A stretch of 64,000 nucleotides of DNA. Origin: Paenibacillus sp. FSL H8-0332. GTDB taxonomy: Bacteria; Bacillota; Bacilli; Paenibacillales; Paenibacillaceae. The stretch is taken from assembly GCF_037963835.1 (NCBI RefSeq), contig NZ_CP150145.1, positions 2,480,001-2,544,000 of the forward strand, in the 5' to 3' direction. The stretch's first letter is position 1. Every line of letters begins with the position of its first letter. The notes under the pieces were generated by a model that was not told the origin of the DNA, ran no database searches, and worked only from the letters and a program-made list of their open reading frames with translations. Of this stretch, positions 17,510-25,807 are shown piece after piece. The position numbers were made by a program, and so were the translations under genes.

Positions 17510-19171
17510 ATGGCAAGTAGAAACGGCTTTGGCGTCCTTTTTAAGGAGGGTACCGTTTCAGCGAGAAATAGAAGGATAGGTTATCGTGTGCAACATATAA
17601 ATTCTTCTATTTTTAAAAAAACAGGGTTGTACCTGCTGGCAATATCGCTCATGCTCGGTATCCTGTTCAATCCTTCTACGGTTGCTGCTGCGACCTTTAC
17701 CAATCCGTTTATTTATGCCGATGCCCCGGACAATGATGTCATCAGGGTAGGCAATGTGTATTACATGACCAGCACCACCATGCATATGACCCCCGGAGTC
17801 CCTATCATGAAGTCCTATGATCTGGTGAACTGGGAGATCGTGAATTATGTCTACGATACGTATGCGAACGGCGATGCACAGAATCTGAACAACGGACAGA
17901 ATGAGTATGGCAAGGGCTCCTGGGCAAGCAGCATCCGGTACAATAACGGGATCTACTATGTGTCCTTCGGGTCCAACTCAACCGGCCGGACTTATATCTA
18001 TCAGACGACGAATATTGAAAATGGCCCCTGGACCTCATCGGTCCTGGGCAGCTACTATCACGATGCTTCACTGCTGTTCGACAATGGCCGAGTCTTCCTG
18101 GTGTACGGAGTGGATAATATCAGCCTGATTGAGCTGACGGCAGATGCCAAGGCTATCAAGTCCGGCGGGATCAGTCAGGTCATCATCCCGAATTCCAGCA
18201 ATATCGCCGGTTCGAACTTCATCGTGAAGGCCGAAGGCGCGCATATCCAGAAGATCAACGGCTACTATTATGTGTTCCTGATCTGCTGGCCTTCGGGAAG
18301 CGGACGCACCCAATTGACCTACCGCTCTACCAGTTTAACCGGAGGTTATACGGGGCAGGTGTCGCTTAACGACTCGGGCATTGCCCAGGGCGGCATCGTG
18401 GACACGCCATCCGGCTCCTGGTATGCGATGCTCTTCAGGGACAGCGGGGCGGTCGGCCGGATGCCGTATCTGGTGCCGGTAACCTGGTCCGGCAACTGGC
18501 CGGTTTTTGGAAGCGGGGGCAAGGCGCCGCGGACCCTGAACCTGCCTGCCGAAGGGTATCCGGTGAAGAAGGTATACGCTTCAGACGAGTTCACGGCGCC
18601 TTCGAGTGGAAACGGATTAGCCAAAGTCTGGCAGTGGAACCACAACCCCGATAACTCGAAGTGGTCCCTGACCCAGCGCCAAGGCTTCATGCGGCTGACC
18701 ACCGGCAAGGTAAGCACAAGCCTGCTGGATGCCCGGAACACGCTGACCCAGCGGACGTTCGGACCGAAGAGCACAGGCGTCACGGCCCTGGAGACAGGCG
18801 GGATGAAGGACGGGGATGTTGCCGGGCTGGCTGCTTTTCAGGCTAAATACGGCTTCGTCGGCGTGAAAATGTCCGGCAATTCCAAGTCTATTGTGATGGT
18901 CAATGCCAGCTCCGGGTCCATGACTCAAGTGGCCAATGTGCCGCTCAGCCAGAACAGAGTCTATCTGAAGGTGGTCTGCGATTTCACTAATCAGACGGAT
19001 AAGGCGTACTTCTCCTATAGTCTGGACGGCAACAACTGGACATCCATAGGGAATACGCTGCAGATGTCTTATACGCTGCCTCACTTTATGGGCTACCGGT
19101 TTGCACTGTTCAATTATGCGACGAAGTCAGCGGGCGGCTATGCTGATTTTGATTATCTGCGTTTGGAATAG
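17510..19171 (+). CDS. Secreted GH43 beta-xylosidase/arabinofuranosidase
   Basis: About 553 residues from ATG 17510, which has GGGAGGAGAG upstream; GTG 17588 with AAGGATAGG would remove a 26-residue leader and expose a normal signal peptide (KKTGLYLLAISLMLGILF to VAAATF). The leader is translated from a dispersed repeat (see 17512). The GH43 propeller has NPFIYADAPDNDVIRVG with the catalytic Asp, DASLLFDNG, and Glu in VKAEGAHIQKING; the STTMHMTPGVPIMKSYDLVNW segment is typical of subfamily-12-like beta-xylosidases and arabinofuranosidases. A C-terminal beta-sandwich (about 365-550) is like that appended to many GH43 xylosidases. It probably cleaves xylo-oligosaccharides outside the cell. The exact substrate is not readable. 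Confidence 0.85.
   Translation: MASRNGFGVLFKEGTVSARNRRIGYRVQHINSSIFKKTGLYLLAISLMLGILFNPSTVAAATFTNPFIYADAPDNDVIRVGNVYYMTSTTMHMTPGVPIMKSYDLVNWEIVNYVYDTYANGDAQNLNNGQNEYGKGSWASSIRYNNGIYYVSFGSNSTGRTYIYQTTNIENGPWTSSVLGSYYHDASLLFDNGRVFLVYGVDNISLIELTADAKAIKSGGISQVIIPNSSNIAGSNFIVKAEGAHIQKINGYYYVFLICWPSGSGRTQLTYRSTSLTGGYTGQVSLNDSGIAQGGIVDTPSGSWYAMLFRDSGAVGRMPYLVPVTWSGNWPVFGSGGKAPRTLNLPAEGYPVKKVYASDEFTAPSSGNGLAKVWQWNHNPDNSKWSLTQRQGFMRLTTGKVSTSLLDARNTLTQRTFGPKSTGVTALETGGMKDGDVAGLAAFQAKYGFVGVKMSGNSKSIVMVNASSGSMTQVANVPLSQNRVYLKVVCDFTNQTDKAYFSYSLDGNNWTSIGNTLQMSYTLPHFMGYRFALFNYATKSAGGYADFDYLRLE
17512..17618 (-). repeat. ~105-bp dispersed repeat, copy 2, overlapping a coding start
   Basis: Reverse complement matches copies at 14152 and 51045 (TATCCTTCTATTTCTCGC, GAAACGG, GCCGTTTCTACTTGC). 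It occupies the spacer between two GH43 genes and, with the start at 17510, provides the first residues of the second enzyme. Confidence 0.85.
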
Positions 19172-19215
19172 CTTGTTTGAATTTCAATCCAATTAGAAGA
19201 AGGAGATGTATTCAC

Positions 19216-20298
19216 TTGAAAAATAGAATTAAGAAGGTCGTGGGCGGGCTCGCCTTAGCGAGTGTCCTGCTCACCTCTGTGATGGCAGGCAATGCCAGCG
19301 CAGCAATTACCAATGGATCGAAGTTCCTGGGGAATATCATTGCAGGCAGTGCTCCGGGCAACTTCACTACCTACTGGAATCAGGTAACGCCTGAGAACGG
19401 CACCAAATGGGGCTCCATCGAAGGCAACCGCAACCAGATGAACTGGAGCAATGCGGACATGATCTATAACTATGCAATTAGCAAAAACATCCCGTTCAAG
19501 TTCCATACCCTGGTCTGGGGAAGTCAGGAGCCTAACTGGGTCGCCGGCTTACCGGCATCGGAGCAGAAAGCGGAGATCAGCTCATTCATTGCTCAGGCAG
19601 GCCAGCGTTATTCGGCGAAGACTGCTTTCGTGGATGTCGTCAATGAACCGCTTCATGCCAAGCCGTCCTACCGCAATGCCATCGGCGGCGACGGAAGCAC
19701 CGGCTGGGATTGGGTCATCTGGTCCTTTCAGCAGGCCAGAGCCGCCTTCCCTAACGCCAAGCTGCACATTAATGAATATGGCATTATCGGTGACCCCAGT
19801 GCGGCCGACAAGTACGTGAACATTATCAATATCCTGAAATCCAGAGGACTGATCGACGGCATCGGCATTCAGTGCCATCACTTCAATATGGATAACGTCA
19901 GCGTCTCTACTATGAATACCGTGCTGAATAAGCTTGCTGCTACAGGCCTGCCTATCTATGTCTCCGAGCTGGATATTACCGGTGATGACAACACCCAGCT
20001 TGCCAGATACCAAACGAAATTCCCTGTGCTCTGGAACCATCCTTCCGTTAAGGGCGTAACCCTCTGGGGCTACATCCAGAATCAGACTTGGGCAGCCAAT
20101 ACCCATCTGGTGAATTCTAACGGCACAGAGCGCCCTGCCCTGAAGTGGCTGAAACAATACCTGGGCGGTTCATCAGCCCTGATGGAAACCACCGACGCCC
20201 AGGACATCACCGACAGTGTGATCCAGCCTGACAGTGTGGTCGAGCCAGAGCTTCAACTGGATCTCCAGCCGGTGCTGGAAACCGTTCCAGCTGAGTAA
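19216..20298 (+). CDS. Secreted small GH10 endo-1,4-beta-xylanase
   Basis: 360 residues from TTG 19216, preceded by AAGGAG; it gives a signal peptide ending near NASA-A (residues 1-29). Compact GH10 catalytic domain with no binding module: VTPENGTKW, HTLVWGSQEPNW, acid/base Glu144 in DVVNEPLH, HINEYG, nucleophile Glu251 in VSELDITG, and GVTLWGY. The chain ends in an acidic tail of about 35 residues (QPDSVVEPELQLDLQ) not typical of GH10. It is the last gene of the xylanolytic run and shares the substrate of the surface xylanase at the left edge of the window. A terminator follows at 20369. Confidence 0.93.
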   Translation: MKNRIKKVVGGLALASVLLTSVMAGNASAAITNGSKFLGNIIAGSAPGNFTTYWNQVTPENGTKWGSIEGNRNQMNWSNADMIYNYAISKNIPFKFHTLVWGSQEPNWVAGLPASEQKAEISSFIAQAGQRYSAKTAFVDVVNEPLHAKPSYRNAIGGDGSTGWDWVIWSFQQARAAFPNAKLHINEYGIIGDPSAADKYVNIINILKSRGLIDGIGIQCHHFNMDNVSVSTMNTVLNKLAATGLPIYVSELDITGDDNTQLARYQTKFPVLWNHPSVKGVTLWGYIQNQTWAANTHLVNSNGTERPALKWLKQYLGGSSALMETTDAQDITDSVIQPDSVVEPELQLDLQPVLETVPAE

Positions 20299-20368
20299 GC
20301 TGAAGCAGGCCTTCAGCTTAAGGGCTGTTGCCAAAGTGTGAACAAGGCTGTTACTGATACGTGAATAT

Positions 20369-20415
20369 GGCTGCTCCCCATGCGCAGTAAGACGCGCCGG
20401 GAGCAGCCTTTTTTT
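20369..20415 (+). terminator. Rho-independent terminator after the xylan enzyme operon
   Basis: Stem GGCTGCTCCC (20369-20378) with GGGAGCAGCC (20399-20408), then seven T. Confidence 0.9.
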
Positions 20416-20424
20416 GGTGGGATG

Positions 20425-20638
20425 CAGTGCGGAAGTGCGTGGGCTGAATGTAGTCGAAAAACCGAACACATTGGGCAGTGCGGAGGCGTGAGGGCCAAAT
20501 GTGTGTGAAAAACAGAACACACATTGAGCAGGCGCGAGGCGTCCTGGCGGAATGTAAGCGAAAACCGAACAGCAATGAGCAGTGCGGAGGCGCGTGGGCC
20601 GAATGTAGACGAAAAACCGAACACATTGGGCAGTGCGG
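20425..20638. repeat. 51-bp tandem repeat array, segment A (4 units)
   Basis: Units carry AATGTannCGAAAAACCGAACACATT followed by a GGGCAGTGCGGAGGCG-type half. The AATG landmark falls at 20447, 20498, 20551 and 20602. CCAAATGT and ACATTGG can form a short stem around the GAAAAACCGAA loop. The array is cut by the IS256-family element and continues at 22052. Confidence 0.9.
20631..20638. repeat. Target site duplication, left copy
   Basis: CAGTGCGG at 20631-20638 is repeated at 22052-22059, directly bordering the insertion sequence. Confidence 0.88.
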
Positions 20639-20689
20639 GGTAGCGTCAAGAAGTTTGTGTAAGAGAGTAGAAGTGCCTCCCCCGGGTTA

Positions 20690-20754
20690 CGGGTTGGGAT
20701 GTAGTGTTTCTGGGGGGAGGGGGAACCCCGACCCCCAGAAACTGGATTCCTCTG
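20690..20754 (+). terminator. Strong hairpin inside the IS256 element
   Basis: GTTTCTGGGGG and CCCCCAGAAAC form an 11-base perfect stem around an AG-rich loop, downstream of the transposase stop. There is no strong T run on either strand; it may stop transcription entering or leaving the element. Confidence 0.4.
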
Positions 20755-21948
20755 CTACGCCTCTTCCGGTGTGGGCAAAGAGGGGTAGCGTGTTTCGAAT
20801 AGCTCTTTTAGCTTCTTTTTAACGGCATCCATGCCAAAGCCTTGGGCGACCCGCCCTGCATGACGTTCATTGTATTCAAGCATCTCCAGGTACACGATTT
20901 TCTCTGCTGCATCCATGTTCGTCAGACTGTTCATCGGTTTCAGGCGCTTGCGGATTTCCTTGTTCATCCGCTCGATGGGGTTCGACGTGTAGATCGCTTT
21001 GCGGATCGACTCCGGATACTTGTAGAACGTCAGTAGTGTGGATAACTGTTCCTCCCAGGACCTCATTTCCTTCGGATACAGCTTGTTCCACTTGGCTTTG
21101 ACCGTATCAAAGTTAGCCCGGGCTACCACTTCATCCGGTGCTGTATATACGGTTTTCAACGCTTCAATGACATCGGTTTTGTGCTCCATCCGGATTTTAG
21201 GGAACGTGGCCCGCACTTTATGCACTACGCAATGCTGTACATCCGCCTGAGGATAGGTCTCTTTAAAAGCCGCATCCAGCCCCGGTAGTCCATCAAACAC
21301 ACCCAGCAGTACTTCCTGCGCTCCGCGGTTGTACAGGTCTTTGAGCACTTCTCGCCAGCCATTTGAACTCTCTTGGCCACCCACGTAGAACCCGAGAATT
21401 TGACGCTGTCCCTCCTCGTCAATCCCCATCGCAAAGTAGACCACTTCGCCACGAACCGTGCCCCGTTTCAGCTTCACGTAGAGCCCATCCAAGTAGATCA
21501 CGGAGTACCGTTTGCTCAGTGGCCGTTTCTGCCACTGGTGGATATCGTCAAGCACCGTAGCTGTAATATTGCTGACCGTGGTGGGGGAGTAGTGGCTGCC
21601 AAACATACTTTCAATGAACCGGGCCACATCCCGCGTGCCCATGCCCGATTTGTACATTTGGATGACGGCTTCTTCTAACCATCCGTCCCGCCGCTGGTAC
21701 GGCTCAAACATCTGCGTCTGGAAAAGGCTTTGGCGGTCCCGGGGCACCTGGAGGTCCTCGATATGGCCGTATTTCGTGTGTAAGTCTCGCGTATAGTAGC
21801 CGTTGCGACTATTGCTGGCACCTGCTTCTTCACTGTCCATAAACCCCTGGATCTCGGCGCGCAACAAGAGTTCCATGTTGTCTTTCACAAAATCTTTAAC
21901 AAGTTTTTCAAATAGATTATTCAGAGAACTTTCGGGTAAAATATTCAT
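20755..21948 (-). CDS. IS256-family transposase
   Basis: 397 residues from ATG 21948, which has AAGGAGG upstream. Mutator/IS256 DDE transposase: NGYYTRDLHTKYG near the N-terminus, first Asp in SVIYLDGLYVKLKRG, second Asp in LLGVFDGLPGLDAAF, the CVVHKVRATF segment and the catalytic Glu in NPIERMNKEIRKR. Full length for the family, no frameshift, so the element is probably active. Confidence 0.95.
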   Translation of the reverse strand: MNILPESSLNNLFEKLVKDFVKDNMELLLRAEIQGFMDSEEAGASNSRNGYYTRDLHTKYGHIEDLQVPRDRQSLFQTQMFEPYQRRDGWLEEAVIQMYKSGMGTRDVARFIESMFGSHYSPTTVSNITATVLDDIHQWQKRPLSKRYSVIYLDGLYVKLKRGTVRGEVVYFAMGIDEEGQRQILGFYVGGQESSNGWREVLKDLYNRGAQEVLLGVFDGLPGLDAAFKETYPQADVQHCVVHKVRATFPKIRMEHKTDVIEALKTVYTAPDEVVARANFDTVKAKWNKLYPKEMRSWEEQLSTLLTFYKYPESIRKAIYTSNPIERMNKEIRKRLKPMNSLTNMDAAEKIVYLEMLEYNERHAGRVAQGFGMDAVKKKLKELFETRYPSLPTPEEA

Positions 21949-22051
21949 TGGTAGGGTTCCTCCTTGGTGGTTTCGCAATCCCGAGGATACCCTACTTTTT
22001 TGGTGCTTGACTAGGCTCCAAATCTTGGTACACAACTTACTTTACGCCATC

Positions 22052-22360
22052 CAGTGCGGAGGCGCGTGGACCAAATGTAGGCGAAAAACCGAACACATTG
22101 GGCAGTGCGGAGGCGTGAGGGCCAAATGTGTGTGAAAAACAGAACACATTGAGCAGGCGCGAGGTGTGCGGGCGGAATGTAAGCGAAAAACCGAACACAT
22201 TGGGTAGTGCGGAGGCGTGAGGGCCAATGTAGGCGAAAAACCGAACACATTGGGCAGGCGCGGGTAGCGTGGACCAAATGTAAGCGAAAAACCGCACACA
22301 TTGGGCAGTGCGGAGGGGGAGGGCCAAATGTGTGTGAAAAACCGAACACAATGTGCGTGT
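22052..22360. repeat. 51-bp tandem repeat array, segment B (6 units)
   Basis: Continuation of the array at 20425 after the IS element. AATG landmarks at 22074, 22125, 22176, 22226, 22277 and 22327, so the period is 50-51 bases. Both halves of the unit are repeated, including the part between the GAAAAACCGAACACATT cores. Confidence 0.92.
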
Positions 22361-22455
22361 GCAGTCGGACCGGAAGGCTCCTTGTGATCTTTATCTTGCG
22401 TTCGCTGACCAAAAGTGGCACACTAGTGATAGATACATCAAACGTGGCAAAGAAT

Positions 22456-22494
22456 GCCCCGCTCCCTTCTCTTGTAGAAGGAGGCGGGGTTTTG
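22456..22494 (+). terminator. Terminator-like hairpin without an upstream gene
   Basis: CCCCGCTCCCTTCT pairs with AGAAGGAGGCGGGG around a short loop and is followed by TTTTG. On the + strand only repeat array B precedes it, so it would end a non-coding transcript from the array side, or it is a leftover from a lost gene. Confidence 0.6.
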
Positions 22495-22536
22495 TGCGTT
22501 TAGAGATTAATCTCATTGCAGAGCGGGGGAATTAGA

Positions 22537-23217
22537 GTGGGATTTACAGAAGAACATGACCAGTGGTTAAGCAAGCATTTGAAACGAAGAAAGGGGGAGC
22601 GGCTTGATGCACTTAAGCGGGGGCATAGCTACGGTAACCGCTTATTCGTTAAATGTGTGTGGTGGCCACTTATCGGACATTTTCACGGACTCCATCCGGA
22701 ATATGAAGTTAAGGACTGGCGCGGTAGATCCTATTTTATCGATTTACTGTGGAAGGTTGGTTCCTCGCGTATTGCATTTGAGATTATGGATTACGGATCG
22801 CATGGTACAGACCGGAGCAAATACCGGATGGACTTGAATCGCGGTCTCTTCCTGCAATCACAGGATTACATGGTTCTCTATATCTCGTTGGATGAGATGA
22901 AAGAGAATCCGTCTTTTGTTCTCTCCACACTGCGGAACGTTCTGTCTCCTTATTTGTTGGCAGGAACTGCTAACAGAAGCACAGAGAAATCCTATTCCAG
23001 AATTGAACGGGATTTGATGAGGTTAGCTATCCGTAACTATCGTGTCCTTCGTCCCGTTGATGCTGCGAGAGAGCTTGAATTACATAAAACGACAGTTATT
23101 AAATACAGCCATATGCTGGTGGATAAAGGTAAATTCCGCCCAGTAGCGAGAGGGAAATCTCCAAGAGTTACATACTACGAATATATAGGTACCATTCAAA
23201 GCCCAGATTTGGTCTGA
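22537..23217 (+). CDS. Protein with possible PD-(D/E)XK-like N-terminus and C-terminal winged helix
   Basis: About 226 residues from GTG 22537 (GGGGG seven bases upstream; a TTG at 22516 is less likely). I do not recognise a named family. The N-terminal half (HPEYEVKDWRGRSYFIDLLW, then RIAFEIMDYG) has a predicted strand with Asp followed by E-x-M, reminiscent of the Asp...Glu-x-Lys core of nuclease folds such as DUF559/Vsr-like proteins, but with Met where Lys would be expected. The C-terminal part (IRNYRVLRPVDAARELELHKTTVIKYSHMLVDKGKFRPV) reads as a winged helix-turn-helix. It sits alone between arrays B and C of the 51-bp repeat. Either a DNA-binding protein with an inactive nuclease fold or something else; function unknown. 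Confidence 0.5.
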   Translation: MGFTEEHDQWLSKHLKRRKGERLDALKRGHSYGNRLFVKCVWWPLIGHFHGLHPEYEVKDWRGRSYFIDLLWKVGSSRIAFEIMDYGSHGTDRSKYRMDLNRGLFLQSQDYMVLYISLDEMKENPSFVLSTLRNVLSPYLLAGTANRSTEKSYSRIERDLMRLAIRNYRVLRPVDAARELELHKTTVIKYSHMLVDKGKFRPVARGKSPRVTYYEYIGTIQSPDLV

Positions 23218-23227
23218 AGAATCATAC

Positions 23228-23512
23228 GACCTAGAGTGTATACGAAAAACCGAATACAATGAGCTGGCGGCGAGCGTGCGTGTACCCAATGTAGTCGAAA
23301 AACCGAACACATTGGGCTCTGCGAGGGCGTCCGGTCCAAATGTAAGCGAAAAACCGAACACATTGGTTAGTGCGGAGGCGCGTGGATCAAATGTAGTCGA
23401 AAAACCGAACATATTGAGCAGGCGCGAGGCGCGTGGATCAAATGTAGTCGAAAAACCGAACACATTGGGCAGACGCGAGTTGTGCAATTGGCCAATTGTA
23501 TACCAAATAACG
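23228..23512. repeat. 51-bp tandem repeat array C (about 6 units)
   Basis: Same family as arrays A and B. Core units at about 23236, 23288, 23339, 23390, 23441 and a decayed last unit near 23494. Two central units carry a GTGGATCAAATGTAGTCG variant not present in array B. Confidence 0.88.
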
Positions 23513-23594
23513 AACGCCAGCACCAGGACCAGCATGGCTCACTCGCCCAGGCAAATTATCCGCGCGCCGCCCAGGCGTCCTCATGTCTCCCACC

Positions 23595-24440
23595 TCACCC
23601 CCCACCCTCACCCGCCGAAGGAAGAGACAGCGTCCCCTCCCTATACACCTTCCTGTACTGTGACGGCGTGTAAGAAGTAACCTTCTTGAAAATCTTCGAG
23701 AAGTACAGCGGGTCATGATAACCCACCGAGTAGGATAAGGACTTAATGGATAAGCGGGATTCCGCCAGCAGCTCGCAGGCCCGCCGGATGCGCACGGTGG
23801 TCAGGTAGCCGGAGATGGAGGTGCCTGTCTTTTTTTTGAACAGCCGGAACAGGTAACTGCGCTCAATAGTCACATATTCCACCACATCCAGCACCGACAA
23901 GGAAGACTTCCAATAGTTACTCTCAATATAGGCCTTCGCTGACCCTACATAGTCCTTCTTGAGACTGGCCTGCTCGCTCGGATAATACTCCATATAGTAG
24001 GACAGCAGCAGATGAAGCACCGCATCCGACCGCTCCCGTGCATACGGCTCCAGCTGATTACTCTTGACCTGATCGAACATAGCCCTGAAATCCTGCGGGG
24101 CGGCCGTTACAACGGGCTGGTCCGGTGAGATATGAATCATGGTAAGTAAGCGCAAGGCCTCCGCCCCGCTGAACTCAATCCAGCAATACGCCCACGGGTC
24201 CTGCGGATCAGGATAGTAATACACCTCCGTCTGCGGAAAAATCATAAAGCTCTCGCCCGTCTCCACAGGGTGCACCGTCTGGCCGGTCTTCAAGTAACCT
24301 CTGCCGCTTACGATATAATGCAGCGCATATACATCCCGGACGCCGGGTCCCCATCTATGCAGATTGGGGGGCTTGTACCCGTTCCCTTTTACCATTGGAC
24401 CCTCGCCAAGTCCGTATTCCTTAGAGTTCATAGTTGGCAC
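23595..24440 (-). CDS. AraC-family transcriptional regulator with cupin sensor
   Basis: 281 residues from GTG 24440, five bases after AAGGA. The N-terminal cupin-like sugar-binding domain (about 15-130: DVYALHYIVSGRGYL, GESFMIFPQTEVYYYPD) is followed by an AraC double helix-turn-helix (about 170-270: VEYVTIERSYLFRLFKKKTG, SYSVGYHDPLYFSKIFKKVT). Such regulators usually control the neighbouring sugar gene; here that is the divergent LplB/YtcP-type importer at 24807. The C-terminus ends in a short Gly/Ser tail near array C. Confidence 0.9.
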   Translation of the reverse strand: MPTMNSKEYGLGEGPMVKGNGYKPPNLHRWGPGVRDVYALHYIVSGRGYLKTGQTVHPVETGESFMIFPQTEVYYYPDPQDPWAYCWIEFSGAEALRLLTMIHISPDQPVVTAAPQDFRAMFDQVKSNQLEPYARERSDAVLHLLLSYYMEYYPSEQASLKKDYVGSAKAYIESNYWKSSLSVLDVVEYVTIERSYLFRLFKKKTGTSISGYLTTVRIRRACELLAESRLSIKSLSYSVGYHDPLYFSKIFKKVTSYTPSQYRKVYREGTLSLPSAGEGGG

Positions 24441-24510
24441 CTATATCCTTCATCTTAGAACTTCTGTTATAAGAAGCACTAATGAAATTAACGAAAAGCA
24501 AAAAGAAGCG

Positions 24511-24648
24511 TAGGGGAAATTTGGAACTGTAGGAGCGTTAGCGATCGCCTTTGTATTTGGATTTCTACCACTAGGAGAGGTTATAATCGGGAAATCCTAA
24601 TACAACAGCGGCCGGAAGTCCAAATGTTCACCGCAGTGACGGCCAAGC
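24511..24648 (+). repeat. ~135-bp REP-like dispersed repeat, intact copy
   Basis: Starts near GGGGAAATTTGGAACTG, contains GCGATCGCCTTTGTATTTGG, then a hairpin TTTGGATTTC ... GAAATCC, then GCGGCCGGAAGTCC and CGGCC that can pair with GGCCG. The second copy is split by the IS110 element (38028-38068 and 39810-39907). Comparing the two copies shows the IS110 insertion point. Confidence 0.82.
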
Positions 24649-24726
24649 TTCGAGTTCAAATCTTAAGTCTGTCTTCTATACTATATGACGAATACAACAA
24701 ATAAACAAAGGAAGCGTATTCAAAAA

Positions 24727-24740
24727 TGACAACGCTTTCT
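24727..24740 (-). promoter_or_regulatory. cre-like site upstream of the oligosaccharide importer
   Basis: TGACAACGCTTTCT; its reverse complement AGAAAGCGTTGTCA matches 12 of 14 positions of the cre consensus. It lies 67 bases before the first importer gene and would allow CcpA repression. No clear promoter was picked out in the remaining part of the 366-base spacer 24441-24806. Confidence 0.45.
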
Positions 24741-24806
24741 TAAGAATGTTGGCTTACGCCATCCCCGGGCTTGCAGGTAAACTAAAGGTACGAGGGAGGA
24801 GCGCAT

Positions 24807-25790
24807 ATGGAATTGGAAACACAGCCAAAAAGTCCCGGAACCGGCGGCGGCCGGCGGTCATTTTTATGGAAGCGGTTTAAAAAACAGAAAGTACTGCATT
24901 TGTTCGTCGGGCTAGGCATGATCTATCTGCTGATCTTCGCGTATACTCCGATGTTCGGCATTCTGATGGCGTTCAAGGATTACAGCATCTCCGGCGGCAT
25001 CAAAGGGATCTTCACTAGCGATTGGGTCGGGCTAAGGTATTTCGATGAATTTGTCCATGACTATCAATTCGGCAAGCTGGTCCGCAACACGCTGGTCCTT
25101 AGTCTGCTGAAGGTCATCTTCGCCTTCCCGGCGCCGATTCTGCTGGCGATTATGCTGAATGAAGTGAAGCATATGGCCTTCAAGCGGTTTGTACAGACGA
25201 TCAGCTATCTGCCGCATTTTATCTCCTGGGTGGTCGTGGTTGGCGTATCCTATGCCTTCCTGTCCGCCGATGTCGGTGTGGTCAATAAGGCGCTGATGGC
25301 GATGGGCTTCACGGATGAGCCGCTGGCCTTCCTGACCAGTCCGAATTACTTTTGGGGGCTGGCGGTAGGGAGTGCGGTGTGGAAGGAGATGGGCTGGTGG
25401 ACGATTATTTTTCTGGCGGCGATATCGGGAATCAGTCCTTCCCTCTATGAGGCTGCTGAGATTGACGGTGCCGGAAGGCTGGCGCGTATCCGTTATATCA
25501 CCCTGCCGGGGATGAAGGGAACCATCGTTGTTGTACTGGTGCTGACCATCGGAAGTATTCTCGGCGGCGGCCTGGTAGGCTCCAACTTCGAGCAGGCTTA
25601 CCTGCTCGGCAACAGTATCAATAATCCAACCTCTGAGATTGTCCAGACCTACGCATTCAGGGTGGGATTAAGCGACGGGCGGTTCTCCTATGCAGCGGCG
25701 ATAGATTTAATACAATCGGTGATTTCGGTAGCGCTGATATTCTCTAGTAACTTTATTGCCAAACGGGTGTCAGGCTCAAGTCTATTTTAG
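24807..25790 (+). CDS. lplB: LplB-type oligosaccharide ABC permease
   Basis: 327 residues, ATG 24807 after GGGAGGAG. Six-helix BPD_transp_1 permease of the CUT1 family, with the EAA loop EAAEIDGAGRLARIRYITLPG near residue 215. LplB-type proteins pair with a YtcP-type permease and a large binding lipoprotein, and use a shared ATPase encoded elsewhere (MsmX-type); no ATPase gene is present in this operon. Likely imports a plant oligosaccharide. Confidence 0.92.
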   Translation: MELETQPKSPGTGGGRRSFLWKRFKKQKVLHLFVGLGMIYLLIFAYTPMFGILMAFKDYSISGGIKGIFTSDWVGLRYFDEFVHDYQFGKLVRNTLVLSLLKVIFAFPAPILLAIMLNEVKHMAFKRFVQTISYLPHFISWVVVVGVSYAFLSADVGVVNKALMAMGFTDEPLAFLTSPNYFWGLAVGSAVWKEMGWWTIIFLAAISGISPSLYEAAEIDGAGRLARIRYITLPGMKGTIVVVLVLTIGSILGGGLVGSNFEQAYLLGNSINNPTSEIVQTYAFRVGLSDGRFSYAAAIDLIQSVISVALIFSSNFIAKRVSGSSLF

Positions 25791-25807
25791 AGAGAGGAGG
25801 AAAGGCT

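Larger units (their letters stand above)
20639..22051 (-). mobile_element. IS256-family insertion sequence, 1413 bp, complete
   Basis: Ends read GGTAGCGTCAAGAAG on the left and, as reverse complement, GATGGCGTAAAGTAA on the right; over the outer 23 bases 17 positions match without gaps. An 8-bp duplication flanks it (20631-20638 and 22052-22059), the size usual for IS256. Removing the element and one duplication restores the 51-bp spacing of the host array exactly (29 + 22 bases between AATG landmarks), so the boundaries are well supported. It carries one transposase gene and looks intact. Confidence 0.92.

Noticed and set aside
22011..22421. Cys/His/Pro-rich reading frames (MCSVFHTHL...) on the reverse strand of the arrays
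   Set aside because: They come from the 51-base period being a multiple of three, change frame between units and have no ribosome binding site; not taken as genes.
20425..23512. CRISPR array
   Set aside because: The segments between repeat cores are themselves similar from unit to unit and no cas genes are seen, so it is a tandem repeat rather than repeats with unique spacers.
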